Assembly: GCA_945947045.1 (NCBI GenBank)
Contig: CAMEXG010000016.1
Coordinates: 1-18,326 of the forward strand
Reading direction: 5' to 3'
DNA: 18,326 nt
From: an uncultured Spirochaetales bacterium
GTDB lineage: Bacteria > Spirochaetota > Spirochaetia > Sphaerochaetales > Sphaerochaetaceae
The notes beneath the pieces were generated by a model, which saw nothing but the letters and a program-made list of their open reading frames with translations, did no database searches and had not been told where the DNA came from. Made by a program: the position numbers and the translations under genes. Below are positions 5,416 to 13,334 of this stretch, piece by piece; within the stretch, counting starts at the first letter, position 1; each line of letters starts with the position of its first letter.

Positions 5416-8292
5416 TCATTTCTCTCTTGAGAGTATCGCCTCTATCATCTCAGAAACAAGTACAGTTATCTCAAAAGGCTTTGCCACGTGTCCATTCATG
5501 CCTGCGTCCAGAGCCTTTATTTTATCTTCAGGGAAAGCATTGGCTGTCATAGATAGAATAGGAATCGAAGCTTTCTTTTTATCACCGAGTCTTCGTATCC
5601 TTCTTGTGGCTTCATAACCGTCCATAATAGGCATCTGTATATCCATAAGAATAACATCGAATGCGTCTTCGGAAGAATTCTCAACTTTTTCGACGGCTTC
5701 TTTTCCGTCTACAGCACACTCTACAACCATTCCCATATCCAATAATATCGTCTCGGCAATCTCTCTGTTCAGATCGTTGTCTTCTACCAAAAGAACATGT
5801 TTTCCTCTTAAGTCCATTTCCTGCCTTGTTACATAGAGAGAGTGGTCAGGAAGAGGACAGAGGGAGAGAATTTTCTGAAGATCGGAGAAGAATACTGGTT
5901 TTGGAGCATATGCATCCACTCCATAGTTTTCTAGTTTTTCATCATCCTTAAGCTTATATGTGGTGACGATAAATATTGCTTTTTCCCCGATTATTTGTCG
6001 TAGTTCTTTTATTGTCCCGATTCCTCTATTTCTTGGGATTGTCATATCGAGGACCAATACATCTACACCATAAGCCATCTTTAGGGCGTCATCATAACTT
6101 GAGGCCACGGAAACAGAGAGGGACAGCCTCTCCAGAAGAGGAGGGAGACCTTGAATGGTTTTTGTATTTCCTACAACCAAGGCCTTACTTCCGGAGTATG
6201 TCTTTACTTCTCCTTCTTTTGTTACGTCAAGGCGTAAAGGTAGAGTAATGGTAAACTCACTGCCCTCTCCAACTGAACTCACAACTTCAATCTCACCGTT
6301 CATGAGAGATACGAGATTCTTTGTTATGGCCATACCCAAGCCTGTACCTTGAATCTTTGACACAGTGGTATTTCTTTCTCTTTCAAAGGGTTCCCAGATT
6401 CTCACCAGAAACTCCTTTGACATTCCTATTCCATTGTCTTTTATCTTAAAGACAAATTCTCCTTTTCCTTTACCTGAACTCTTTTCATATAAAGTGAGCC
6501 AAATATCTCCTCCTTCAGGAGTGTACTTTATTGCATTTGTAACACAGTTAAGAAGAATCTGATTAAGTCTGACTTTATCTACAAACACGTTCTCGTGAAG
6601 AAGGTTTTCGACCCGGATATGAAGCATCTGTCCTTTTGCTGCAACGGAAGTCTCTGTCAGGTTTTCAATTGAAGCAACAATATCTCTCAGACAACATGGG
6701 CTTTCATCAAGATTTATCTTCCCTCCCTCAATTAACGTCATATCCAACACATCATTTAACAGGGACAACAGTTGTTTCGAGGAATCTGTAATTCTCTCCA
6801 AATACTTTTTTTCTTTATTTAAATCCGAGAAATTTGATTGAGCCAGGTTAGTATATCCGATGATTGCATTCATAGGAGTTCGTAGGTCATGTGACATATT
6901 TGCAAGGAAGGTACTCTTGGCCTTAGCTGCTGTCTCCGCTTTCTCCAAAGCCTCCTGAAGCTTTTCTTTTTCTTCTTTTTCTTTCTCTACTACTTTTGTA
7001 ACAAGACGTATTGTAATTACAACAACAGGTTCTTTTCCTTCATGGGTTCCTCTAAACATAAACTGGAGATAGTTTGTTTCTCCATCCAAAACGAAAGAAT
7101 CCACAAAGACTATATCCTCTCCCTTTCCCTTCTTGGCACTTTCAATTGAAGTATTAAAAGAAGAGATGAAAGCCTCTGGATCACGATTAAGAAGAGAAGA
7201 GAAACTGGAAATGACGGAAGACAGAGGAAGTATGGTACCTATTTCTACATTTATAACCTTAAAGTCTCTGTTGTTCTTTATTATTTCTACTCCACCCTCA
7301 TTGTTAAGGAGAAGAACCATATCTTCATTATCAACGATACCTTCTACAATAAGGTTCCTCATTCTTCTGTTTCTCTTATTGGAGAATGCCCAGAAAATGA
7401 TTGTATAAAGGCTGAAAAGAACAAAAACCAGCAAAAGGGAGATAAAGAGATTATTACCGCTGCTACCGATAGTAGCCGCGATCTCTTCGATATAGGAAAG
7501 AGGGAAATGCATCAAAAGATAATAATCCTCGGTTCCTATACTTGCAATGAACGCCTGGTCGCTCCAATTATTAGCTTCATGTATGTTTTCAACTTCACTA
7601 TTATTTTCGTACGTATACTCCTTCATAAAAGAGTAATAAACTGGTCCCAATGCAACTGAAATATCGCTGTTAATAAGAGAAGCGTCATCCGAGCCCACAA
7701 TCATTCCGTCTTTTGTCACGATAAAAGCATCGACATTTAGACCGAATATTTCGCTTTCCAACAAAAAAGACAGGTTTTTTTGGCTGATGAACCCCACCAA
7801 TACTCCGATATTTTCGCCATTGTGAACTACAGGTGAGAAGAATCCTATCATGGATTCACCGTTGAGCCTGGAGTTTTGGACATCGCAGACACCTGTCTCA
7901 CCCTTCATCCCCCTAATAAAATATGGCCTATCTGAACAGTCCGCCTCAGCGCCCTTGGAAGTATGGCTCATCCCGCTTTTATCTATAAACCTGATGTAGT
8001 CAAAGCCTGTATTAGCCTCCATCTCCTCCAAAGGAGAGAGAATATCTGAGCTTTCGAGAGAAAAATCGTCACTATAAGCGAAGGCCAATGAAGAAACCAA
8101 AGTCTTATAACTCTGAAACTTCTCAGAGAGAAGAGTCTGCTTTCTGAACGTAGTCTCTTCCAATAATTTCCATGTACCGTTACTTACTGTTTCGAAATTT
8201 GAGATACGGAATAATACTAAGAGAACGATGATAGTAGCCACCACTAAAACAAAAGGTAACACTCTTTTTAGAAAAGACGCTGGCTTCTTCAC
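5416..8292 (-). CDS. Hybrid sensor histidine kinase with Cache-like sensor and two receiver domains
   Basis: This membrane kinase has 958 aa from a GTG at 8292, chosen because GAGAGGGGGGAG precedes it; a TTG at 8322 with no ribosome site would add 10 residues. In order: TM1 about 9-30; an extracellular Cache-like sensor of about 250 residues (DRPYFIRG and GFFSPVV motifs); TM2 about 283-305; a PAS-like stretch and a charged coiled coil; HisKA with phospho-acceptor H468 in MSHDLRTP; HATPase with N box NCVTNAIKY, G1 DNGIGM and G2 GTGLGM; a first receiver that keeps D749 and a PKP lysine but lacks the N-terminal acidic pair (ALVVGNT); and a canonical receiver (LVEDN, D884 in LMDIQMP, AKPF). No output domain is fused, so a separate partner is needed. 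It lies 60 bp after the aldolase gene, possibly cotranscribed. The ligand is unknown. Confidence 0.93.
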   Translation of the reverse strand: MKKPASFLKRVLPFVLVVATIIVLLVLFRISNFETVSNGTWKLLEETTFRKQTLLSEKFQSYKTLVSSLAFAYSDDFSLESSDILSPLEEMEANTGFDYIRFIDKSGMSHTSKGAEADCSDRPYFIRGMKGETGVCDVQNSRLNGESMIGFFSPVVHNGENIGVLVGFISQKNLSFLLESEIFGLNVDAFIVTKDGMIVGSDDASLINSDISVALGPVYYSFMKEYTYENNSEVENIHEANNWSDQAFIASIGTEDYYLLMHFPLSYIEEIAATIGSSGNNLFISLLLVFVLFSLYTIIFWAFSNKRNRRMRNLIVEGIVDNEDMVLLLNNEGGVEIIKNNRDFKVINVEIGTILPLSSVISSFSSLLNRDPEAFISSFNTSIESAKKGKGEDIVFVDSFVLDGETNYLQFMFRGTHEGKEPVVVITIRLVTKVVEKEKEEKEKLQEALEKAETAAKAKSTFLANMSHDLRTPMNAIIGYTNLAQSNFSDLNKEKKYLERITDSSKQLLSLLNDVLDMTLIEGGKINLDESPCCLRDIVASIENLTETSVAAKGQMLHIRVENLLHENVFVDKVRLNQILLNCVTNAIKYTPEGGDIWLTLYEKSSGKGKGEFVFKIKDNGIGMSKEFLVRIWEPFERERNTTVSKIQGTGLGMAITKNLVSLMNGEIEVVSSVGEGSEFTITLPLRLDVTKEGEVKTYSGSKALVVGNTKTIQGLPPLLERLSLSVSVASSYDDALKMAYGVDVLVLDMTIPRNRGIGTIKELRQIIGEKAIFIVTTYKLKDDEKLENYGVDAYAPKPVFFSDLQKILSLCPLPDHSLYVTRQEMDLRGKHVLLVEDNDLNREIAETILLDMGMVVECAVDGKEAVEKVENSSEDAFDVILMDIQMPIMDGYEATRRIRRLGDKKKASIPILSMTANAFPEDKIKALDAGMNGHVAKPFEITVLVSEMIEAILSREK

Positions 8293-8352
8293 TCGCTCCC
8301 CCCTCTCTATTTCAACACACAAAAACCATAAAGAAAAGCTAAATTAGGAAAA

Positions 8353-9378
8353 TCAAAGAACTTTCTCCAGCTCATCCAAGTCTTCATCAGTAGTAGACCA
8401 AGAAGTACAGAATCTAATGGCAGTATGGTTATCATCAACAAGATCCCAAAAACCAAACCTTACGCTTTTCTCAAGTTCTTTCATTTTTCCATTCTCAACT
8501 ACTACATACTGCTGGTTTGTAGGAGAATACATGTAGAACTCATATCCTTTATCTTTAAGTATGCTCTTTAATCTTTCCGCCATTTCAATAGCGTGACGTC
8601 CTAGTTTGTTGTAATAACCATCTGTAAATAGAGCGTCAAACTGAACTCCCAGCAGTCTTCCCTTTGCAGACAAAGCGCCATGTTGCTTCTTTCTTGCCCA
8701 GAAGTGTTCCGGTCTCATACCACAAGAGAATACTATGGCTTCACCGCTGAGAGCCCCGCACTTTGTTCCACCGATATAAAATACATCGCAAAGCATGGCG
8801 ATATCTGAAAGCGTAACATCTGTCTCCCTACTCTCCAAGCCGTAGCTGAGACGAGCCCCATCAAGATATAAAGGAATAGAGTACTTTGTGGTCACCTTTT
8901 TTAAGTCTTCTAATTCTTTTTTGGAATATAGAGTACCGTTTTCAGTGGGATGAGAGATATAAACCATCCCAGGATATACTATTGCATCTTTGTTTCCGTC
9001 TCTGTGATATGCAGACAAAAAGGCCTCAAGATCACAAGCCATGATCTTCCCGTCATTATTCTTGATTGTCATGACTTTGTGGCCGGTATACTCGATAGCT
9101 CCGGACTCATGTGTGTTGACGTGCCCTGTATCAGCAGCGACTACACCCTCAAAGTCCTTTAACATTGTAGAGATAACCAATTGGTTGGCTTGTGTTCCAC
9201 CATTTACAAATTCGATATCCACGTCACTCCTTCCAATAGCAGCCTTTATCTTTTCTTCTGCTCTTTTCGTAAACTCATCAAAGCCATATCCTGGAACATA
9301 GGCGGAGTTGGAATCAATAATTGCCTGAAGCACTTCGGGTGCTGCACCGTTGTTATAGTCACATTCAAAAGAAAGCAT
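8353..9378 (-). CDS. Threonine aldolase-family PLP enzyme (beta-eliminating lyase superfamily)
   Basis: This 341-residue cytoplasmic protein resembles low-specificity L-threonine aldolase (LtaE type), which splits threonine or allo-threonine into glycine and acetaldehyde. The N terminus MLSFECDYNNGAAPEVL matches the family start, FVNGGTQANQL is the PLP phosphate-binding region, LDGARLSYGL carries the Asp and Arg near the ring, and K206 in YIGGTKCGAL is the PLP lysine. The length is typical. I chose ATG 9378, just after GATGAGGTG; a GTG two codons upstream is part of that site. The gene is preceded by a long region with promoter-like and terminator-like elements and is followed after 60 bp by the kinase. 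Related aldolases act on other beta-hydroxy amino acids, so the substrate is open. A link to selenium is not evident. Confidence 0.9.
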   Translation of the reverse strand: MLSFECDYNNGAAPEVLQAIIDSNSAYVPGYGFDEFTKRAEEKIKAAIGRSDVDIEFVNGGTQANQLVISTMLKDFEGVVAADTGHVNTHESGAIEYTGHKVMTIKNNDGKIMACDLEAFLSAYHRDGNKDAIVYPGMVYISHPTENGTLYSKKELEDLKKVTTKYSIPLYLDGARLSYGLESRETDVTLSDIAMLCDVFYIGGTKCGALSGEAIVFSCGMRPEHFWARKKQHGALSAKGRLLGVQFDALFTDGYYNKLGRHAIEMAERLKSILKDKGYEFYMYSPTNQQYVVVENGKMKELEKSVRFGFWDLVDDNHTAIRFCTSWSTTDEDLDELEKVL

Positions 9379-9419
9379 AATCACCTCATCTATATATTTC
9401 TATTCAACCACTTACAGAG

Positions 9420-9455
9420 AAAAAAGGGAACATAAAGAAGTTTACTTTTATTCCC
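9420..9455 (-). terminator. Terminator-like hairpin in the aldolase leader (candidate attenuator)
   Basis: On the minus strand GGGAA and TTCCC arms (9455-9451 and 9430-9426) enclose a second helix of roughly TAAAAG pairing with a CTTCTTTA segment, with small bulges, followed at once by six T residues (9425-9420). It ends about 40 bases before the aldolase ATG. It could be an attenuator in the aldolase leader or the terminator of the short upstream reading frame. No known riboswitch or T-box core is visible. Confidence 0.45.
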
Positions 9456-9466
9456 AGAGTTTTTAT

Positions 9467-9550
9467 CTATTGACCCCTTTTATAAAAGTTAAAGGCAGAA
9501 GCTACTACTTTTTCGTTTTCCAATTTCTTATTTCCACTCTTCTTTCCCAT
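9467..9550 (-). CDS. Possible 27-codon leader peptide or gene remnant
   Basis: A short minus-strand frame runs from ATG 9550 to TAG 9467 (begins MGKKSGNKK, ends FNFYKRGQ), stopping 11 bases before the terminator-like hairpin. The frame is open about 17 further codons upstream with protein-like content (KVIDNESYDAFNAKK) but has no start codon there, so it may be the end of a decayed gene. There is no ribosome site before the ATG, and if the promoter at 9560-9588 is real the ATG would lie almost at the mRNA 5' end. There is no run of one amino acid typical of attenuation peptides. I do not recognise the sequence. Confidence 0.22.
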   Translation of the reverse strand: MGKKSGNKKLENEKVVASAFNFYKRGQ

Positions 9551-9559
9551 CTTTTTGGC

Positions 9560-9588
9560 GTTAAAGGCATCATAAGACTCGTTGTCAA
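9560..9588 (-). promoter_or_regulatory. Sigma70-type promoter candidate upstream of the aldolase gene
   Basis: On the minus strand a perfect TTGACA (9588-9583) is followed after 17 bp by TTTAAC (9565-9560, 4 of 6 matches). The expected start near 9553 would give a leader of about 175 bases to the aldolase ATG, containing the short reading frame and the terminator-like hairpin. Confidence 0.5.
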
Positions 9589-9681
9589 TTACTTTTCTTC
9601 TTCATTTTATAAATACATATGTACCTTCATTTTTTTGAATAACACAAATGTAAAAATGCAAAATTCTTAGGCAAAGAAGGT

Positions 9682-9716
9682 GAAAAATAATCTCTGTAGA
9701 TAAAAATCCACAGAGA
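9682..9716 (-). terminator. Intrinsic terminator of the hydroxylase operon
   Basis: On the minus strand an 11-bp stem with one G-U pair (TCTCTGTGGAT, 9716-9706, against ATCTACAGAGA, 9701-9691) with a TTTT loop is followed by TTATTTTTC. It lies 35 bases past the xdhD stop codon and closes the ssnA-to-xdhD transcription unit. Confidence 0.85.
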
Positions 9717-9751
9717 AAAGTTCCAAACATATAGTCTGACAGCAACTATTA

Positions 9752-12631
9752 TTAAATCTTACCAAGTCCCTTAAGTATCTTTTCAGGGCTCATAGGCCAG
9801 CTTCTCACCCAGACTCCGCAGGCATCATGAATAGCGATTCCGATAGCTGGAGCGGCACCATTACATGCTATTTCACTTATGGACTTTGCTCCAAATGGTC
9901 CATCAGGATCATCCACATCTATAAGAACACTCTTAAAGTCTTCAGGTGCTTCATAGATCATAGGAGTTCCATAATCCGTCAGATTTGCATTAAGAGTATT
10001 TCCATCTTTATCGAGAATGATTCCCTCATATAAAGAGTGGCCGATAGACTTCATTACAGCTCCATACATCTGACACAGAGCAGCTTCAGGGTTAATCGGA
10101 GTTCCTGCATCCTGAAGAGCATAGAACTTCTGGACTTTCACTTCACCTGTCTTAATATTTACAGCAACCTGTGCAAAGTGAGCACCATAAGGAACAGAAG
10201 ATGCTGTAGTGACAAAGGAACCATGAGCTATCATCTGGCCACGACCGGAACCACTTATTGCAGTATGGGAGAGTTCTCCGTAAGTGATCTCTTTTCCACT
10301 CTTCTTTGACCAAACTACTCCAGGAGCCTTTACATCCAAATCTGCTTTCTCTTCATCCAGCTGCTTTGCCGCTTCCTCAAGAATAAGATCCTTCAATTTC
10401 TTTGTTGCAACAAGAGAAGCATTACCGCTGAAGAAAGTACCACTGGATGCATATGCACCGGTATCGAAGGCACAGGAGTCGGTGTCACCGGAGACTACAG
10501 TAATTCTATCCATCGGGAGACAGAGTATTTCAGAGACTATCTTGGCAGATATTGTATCCAAGCCTGTCCCTATGTCAGCTCCGCCGCTATTGAGGATGAC
10601 AGTTCCATCTGTCTCAAGTTTTGCAATAGCTTCAGCATGATCCAAACCAGGAAGGCCGGAACCCTGCATAATCATTGCAAAGCCTTTTCCAATCTTCCAA
10701 TCAGGATCTGGACTCTCTTCTTTTTCTCCCCATTTGATCATCTCACAGCCTTTTTCAATAGCTTCTGTAAGGCCACATGATCCTACAGGGACTACGTTTC
10801 CTTCTCTTCCTTCTCCAAGGCCCTTGAGAATCTCAAGCATATATCCGGATTCTACGTGGTTTTTCTCCACCATAGTCTTATAATCCACTCCAAGCTTATC
10901 TGCCAGCTCTGCCATCGCCATCATTAAGCCATATGTTCCCTTTGGAGTTCCATATCCCTGATATGCACCGGCTGGAGGAGTATTTGTATAATAGACTTCC
11001 AAATCATATTTCATGTTTTCTACAGCAAAGAGAGGGAGCGTCTTTGAACAAGAATTCATAGGAACTGTAAGGGCATGGTTACCGTACGGACCTGTATTTG
11101 CCTTTACTTCCATGAATATTGCAGTAATCGTGCCATCCTTCTTTCCACCCATCTTTACATGGACTCTCATTGGATGACGGGTACTGTTTGCATAGAACTC
11201 TTCTGCCCTTGTGTTTCTATAATAGACAGGCTTTCCTGTTATCCAAGCACAGTATGCTGTCAAATCTTCAACAAGGATATCCTGCTTACTGCCATATCCA
11301 CCACCGACTCTCTCCTTGATTACATGGACTTTGTTTTCTGGTATCTGGCAGACCCAGCTTACAATTCTTCTTACATGATACGGAACCTGGGTAGAAGCAT
11401 GGACAACTAGCCTTCCACCTTCAACTGTAGCGTAACATACATGCGGCTCTAGAGGAGTATGCTGAATCTGGCTTGTCTGATATGTTTCTTCAACAATGGC
11501 ATCGGAAGAGGCAAAACCTTTCTCTACATCTCCGATTCCGCCCTTATTAGATGCCGCCAGATTTCTCCTGATATCTGCATGAAGCGGGAACTGATAGACT
11601 ACTTTTCCCTCTCTCTCGTCTTCATGACCTTTGTTATACTCATCAAGGTTCTCTGGAGCGCCGGATCTATATTCCACCTTTCCATTGTGGACCAATGGAG
11701 CACCTTCAGCCATTGCTTCCTCTACAGTAAACACTGCATCCAAGGGCTCATACTCTACTTTAATAAGTGACGCTGCTTTATCGGCAATCTCTTTTGTCCT
11801 TGCTACAATACCTGCAACTCTGTCACCTACGTGTCTGACCTTTCTGTTGAACAATCTCCTGTCATGTGGGCTTGGTTCAGGATTACCCTGACCTGCCTGC
11901 ATATAGTAGATGTCAGGGCAATTGAATGCGGTGACAATAGTTTCAACGCCATCCAGCTTTTCGGCTTCACTGGTATCGATGGAGTTAATATAAGCATGAG
12001 CAAAAGGGCTTCTAAGAACGTGAAGGCACCATGCATCCTGAGGGACTTTGTCTTCAACGAATACTTTCTCTCCAGATACAAGAGAGGCTCCGTCTATTTT
12101 ATCACAAGGCTTACCAATAATATTCAACTTTGGTCTGAAAGAAGGAGCTATCTCAGACTTATACTCTCCATAGTCTCTCAGTTCCGTCGCCAGTTTTACA
12201 GCCAAATAGTAGTGCTCATAACCAGCGTCTCTAATAAAGATGCCGGAAAGAACATCTTTGATTTCATCTTTAGTCGGGTTTGGTTTATGCTCCAAAAGCC
12301 AAGTAAGAATCAAGGCTGCAGCAGGTGCGTTATATGCACTCTGTACAATGCCGGCACTGATCATGGCCTTCTGTACATAATTAAGCTCTCTGCCATTTAG
12401 CAGACCTTCGGCCGTCCTGATGACTGCATTCTCCGCCTGATACAAAAGGATCAAGTTTGAGTACTTAAGTTTTCCATTGAAAACAATAGTATCGCTTCCA
12501 GCAAATCCTTCCCTATCATCGCTGTCCCTGACACTGTTATATCCGGTTCTATAGAGTACATCCCTCAATCTCTCGTCTTCTTTTCCAGAGAGAACAACAT
12601 TTTTATTGTTGATAATACACTTATAATCCAT
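9752..12631 (-). CDS. xdhD: XdhD-like molybdenum hydroxylase subunit (putative hypoxanthine oxidase / 'selenate reductase' Mo subunit)
   Basis: This 959-residue protein matches E. coli XdhD (956 aa) in length and layout: an N-terminal [2Fe-2S]-type domain (about 1-150) fused to a xanthine dehydrogenase-type molybdopterin region (about 165-959). The N domain still aligns with the separate Fe-S subunit of this operon, but all eight cluster cysteines are replaced, so it cannot hold clusters. Molybdenum-region landmarks are STQVPYHVRR, GGGYGSKQD, AYQGYGTPKG with Gln558 where classical enzymes have an active-site Arg, GGADIGTGLDT with T689 in place of the usual GQG glutamine, and catalytic-base candidate E920 in GAKSISEIA. 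ATG overlaps the ygfM stop (TAATG) after AAGGAG. As the last gene before the terminator it probably pairs with YgfM and YgfK in purine-related oxidation. The substrate is unproven. Confidence 0.93.
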   Translation of the reverse strand: MDYKCIINNKNVVLSGKEDERLRDVLYRTGYNSVRDSDDREGFAGSDTIVFNGKLKYSNLILLYQAENAVIRTAEGLLNGRELNYVQKAMISAGIVQSAYNAPAAALILTWLLEHKPNPTKDEIKDVLSGIFIRDAGYEHYYLAVKLATELRDYGEYKSEIAPSFRPKLNIIGKPCDKIDGASLVSGEKVFVEDKVPQDAWCLHVLRSPFAHAYINSIDTSEAEKLDGVETIVTAFNCPDIYYMQAGQGNPEPSPHDRRLFNRKVRHVGDRVAGIVARTKEIADKAASLIKVEYEPLDAVFTVEEAMAEGAPLVHNGKVEYRSGAPENLDEYNKGHEDEREGKVVYQFPLHADIRRNLAASNKGGIGDVEKGFASSDAIVEETYQTSQIQHTPLEPHVCYATVEGGRLVVHASTQVPYHVRRIVSWVCQIPENKVHVIKERVGGGYGSKQDILVEDLTAYCAWITGKPVYYRNTRAEEFYANSTRHPMRVHVKMGGKKDGTITAIFMEVKANTGPYGNHALTVPMNSCSKTLPLFAVENMKYDLEVYYTNTPPAGAYQGYGTPKGTYGLMMAMAELADKLGVDYKTMVEKNHVESGYMLEILKGLGEGREGNVVPVGSCGLTEAIEKGCEMIKWGEKEESPDPDWKIGKGFAMIMQGSGLPGLDHAEAIAKLETDGTVILNSGGADIGTGLDTISAKIVSEILCLPMDRITVVSGDTDSCAFDTGAYASSGTFFSGNASLVATKKLKDLILEEAAKQLDEEKADLDVKAPGVVWSKKSGKEITYGELSHTAISGSGRGQMIAHGSFVTTASSVPYGAHFAQVAVNIKTGEVKVQKFYALQDAGTPINPEAALCQMYGAVMKSIGHSLYEGIILDKDGNTLNANLTDYGTPMIYEAPEDFKSVLIDVDDPDGPFGAKSISEIACNGAAPAIGIAIHDACGVWVRSWPMSPEKILKGLGKI

Positions 12632-13326
12632 TATTTCTCTCCTTCGAACACTATAGAAGCCAGGTACTTTTTATACTCTGCACTACCTGTAATATCCGAG
12701 ACATATTCCACATCCTTGTAGATTTCAGGGGATGTGCCGAAAACCATCTTGGAACCTTTTACCGAGAGGGCATATCTTCCTTCGCACTCTGCAGCAATTA
12801 ATGTTGCATGAGATGATGAAGTATTGCCGAATCGTCTGATAAAAGCTTCTTTCTTTGGATCCAAAAGGAAGTAAAGAATGAGCCTTCTGCAATTTGTAGG
12901 AAAATAGGACGAAACCTTTTTGTCTTCTTCTCCGTGTGGAGTTATGGTATGCATCACCACATCAAGAACCGAAAATAGAGCGCCAAGGTAACTGTCGTCA
13001 CGTCTGGCCCCTATATTGCCCCCGACGGTGGCGCTATTTCTTTTTTCAAAAGAGGCACAGAGCCTTGCTCCCTTCTTTACACATTCAGGGATAAGTTCAG
13101 ACTCTATAATATCCTCCAGTGTAGCAAGAGCACCGATTTCAACCATTCCGTCTTCCCTTTTTCTAATTTCAGAAGGAACAAGACCGTTGATGTCTATAAG
13201 CTCTTTATTCTCGCCTTGACCACCAAGTCTCAAGTCCTCAGTTCCTCCGGCAAGGTATACACTACAAGGTATCTCTTTCCTTTTATTTACAGCTTCTAAA
13301 GCATTTGACGGGTGATGAATAACCAT
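12631..13326 (-). CDS. ygfM: YgfM-like FAD-binding subunit partner of XdhD
   Basis: This 231-residue protein is a divergent member of the FAD-binding subunit family of molybdenum hydroxylases, closest in layout to E. coli YgfM (259 aa). Visible landmarks are YLAGGTEDLRLGG (about 24-36), where the FAD pyrophosphate loop sits, and RNSATVGGNIGARRDDSYL, the second FAD loop; the usual NASPxGD sequence is replaced by GARRDD, as in YgfM-type proteins. The C-terminal domain is short but present (GSAEYKKYLASIV). ATG has AGGAGG upstream, overlapping the stop of the previous FAD gene, and its own stop overlaps xdhD. The tight coupling to xdhD suggests it passes electrons from that subunit to flavin. Whether it binds FAD well with these altered loops is uncertain. 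Confidence 0.85.
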   Translation of the reverse strand: MVIHHPSNALEAVNKRKEIPCSVYLAGGTEDLRLGGQGENKELIDINGLVPSEIRKREDGMVEIGALATLEDIIESELIPECVKKGARLCASFEKRNSATVGGNIGARRDDSYLGALFSVLDVVMHTITPHGEEDKKVSSYFPTNCRRLILYFLLDPKKEAFIRRFGNTSSSHATLIAAECEGRYALSVKGSKMVFGTSPEIYKDVEYVSDITGSAEYKKYLASIVFEGEK

Positions 13327-13334
13327 TTTGCCTC

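Larger units (their letters stand above)
9379..9751. other. AT-rich intergenic region between xdhD and the aldolase gene
   Basis: This 373-bp stretch holds no convincing full gene. In minus-strand order it contains the terminator of the hydroxylase operon (9716-9682), a short palindrome TACATATGTA (9614-9623), a consensus-like promoter (9588-9560), a 27-codon reading frame (9550-9467) and a terminator-like hairpin (9455-9420). The 66-codon plus-strand reading frame here has Phe-rich, unnatural composition and no ribosome site, and I do not accept it. Confidence 0.6.

Noticed and set aside
9379..9470. Glycine riboswitch or T-box upstream of the aldolase
   Set aside because: No glycine riboswitch core and no T-box antiterminator sequence is visible; only a generic terminator-like hairpin is present.
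9470..9670. 66-codon plus-strand frame in the intergenic region
   Set aside because: Phe/Ser-rich composition follows from T-rich DNA; there is no ribosome site and it overlaps minus-strand regulatory signals.
11831..12400. 189-codon plus-strand open frame opposite xdhD
   Set aside because: It is antisense to conserved XdhD sequence, with no recognisable domain or ribosome site.
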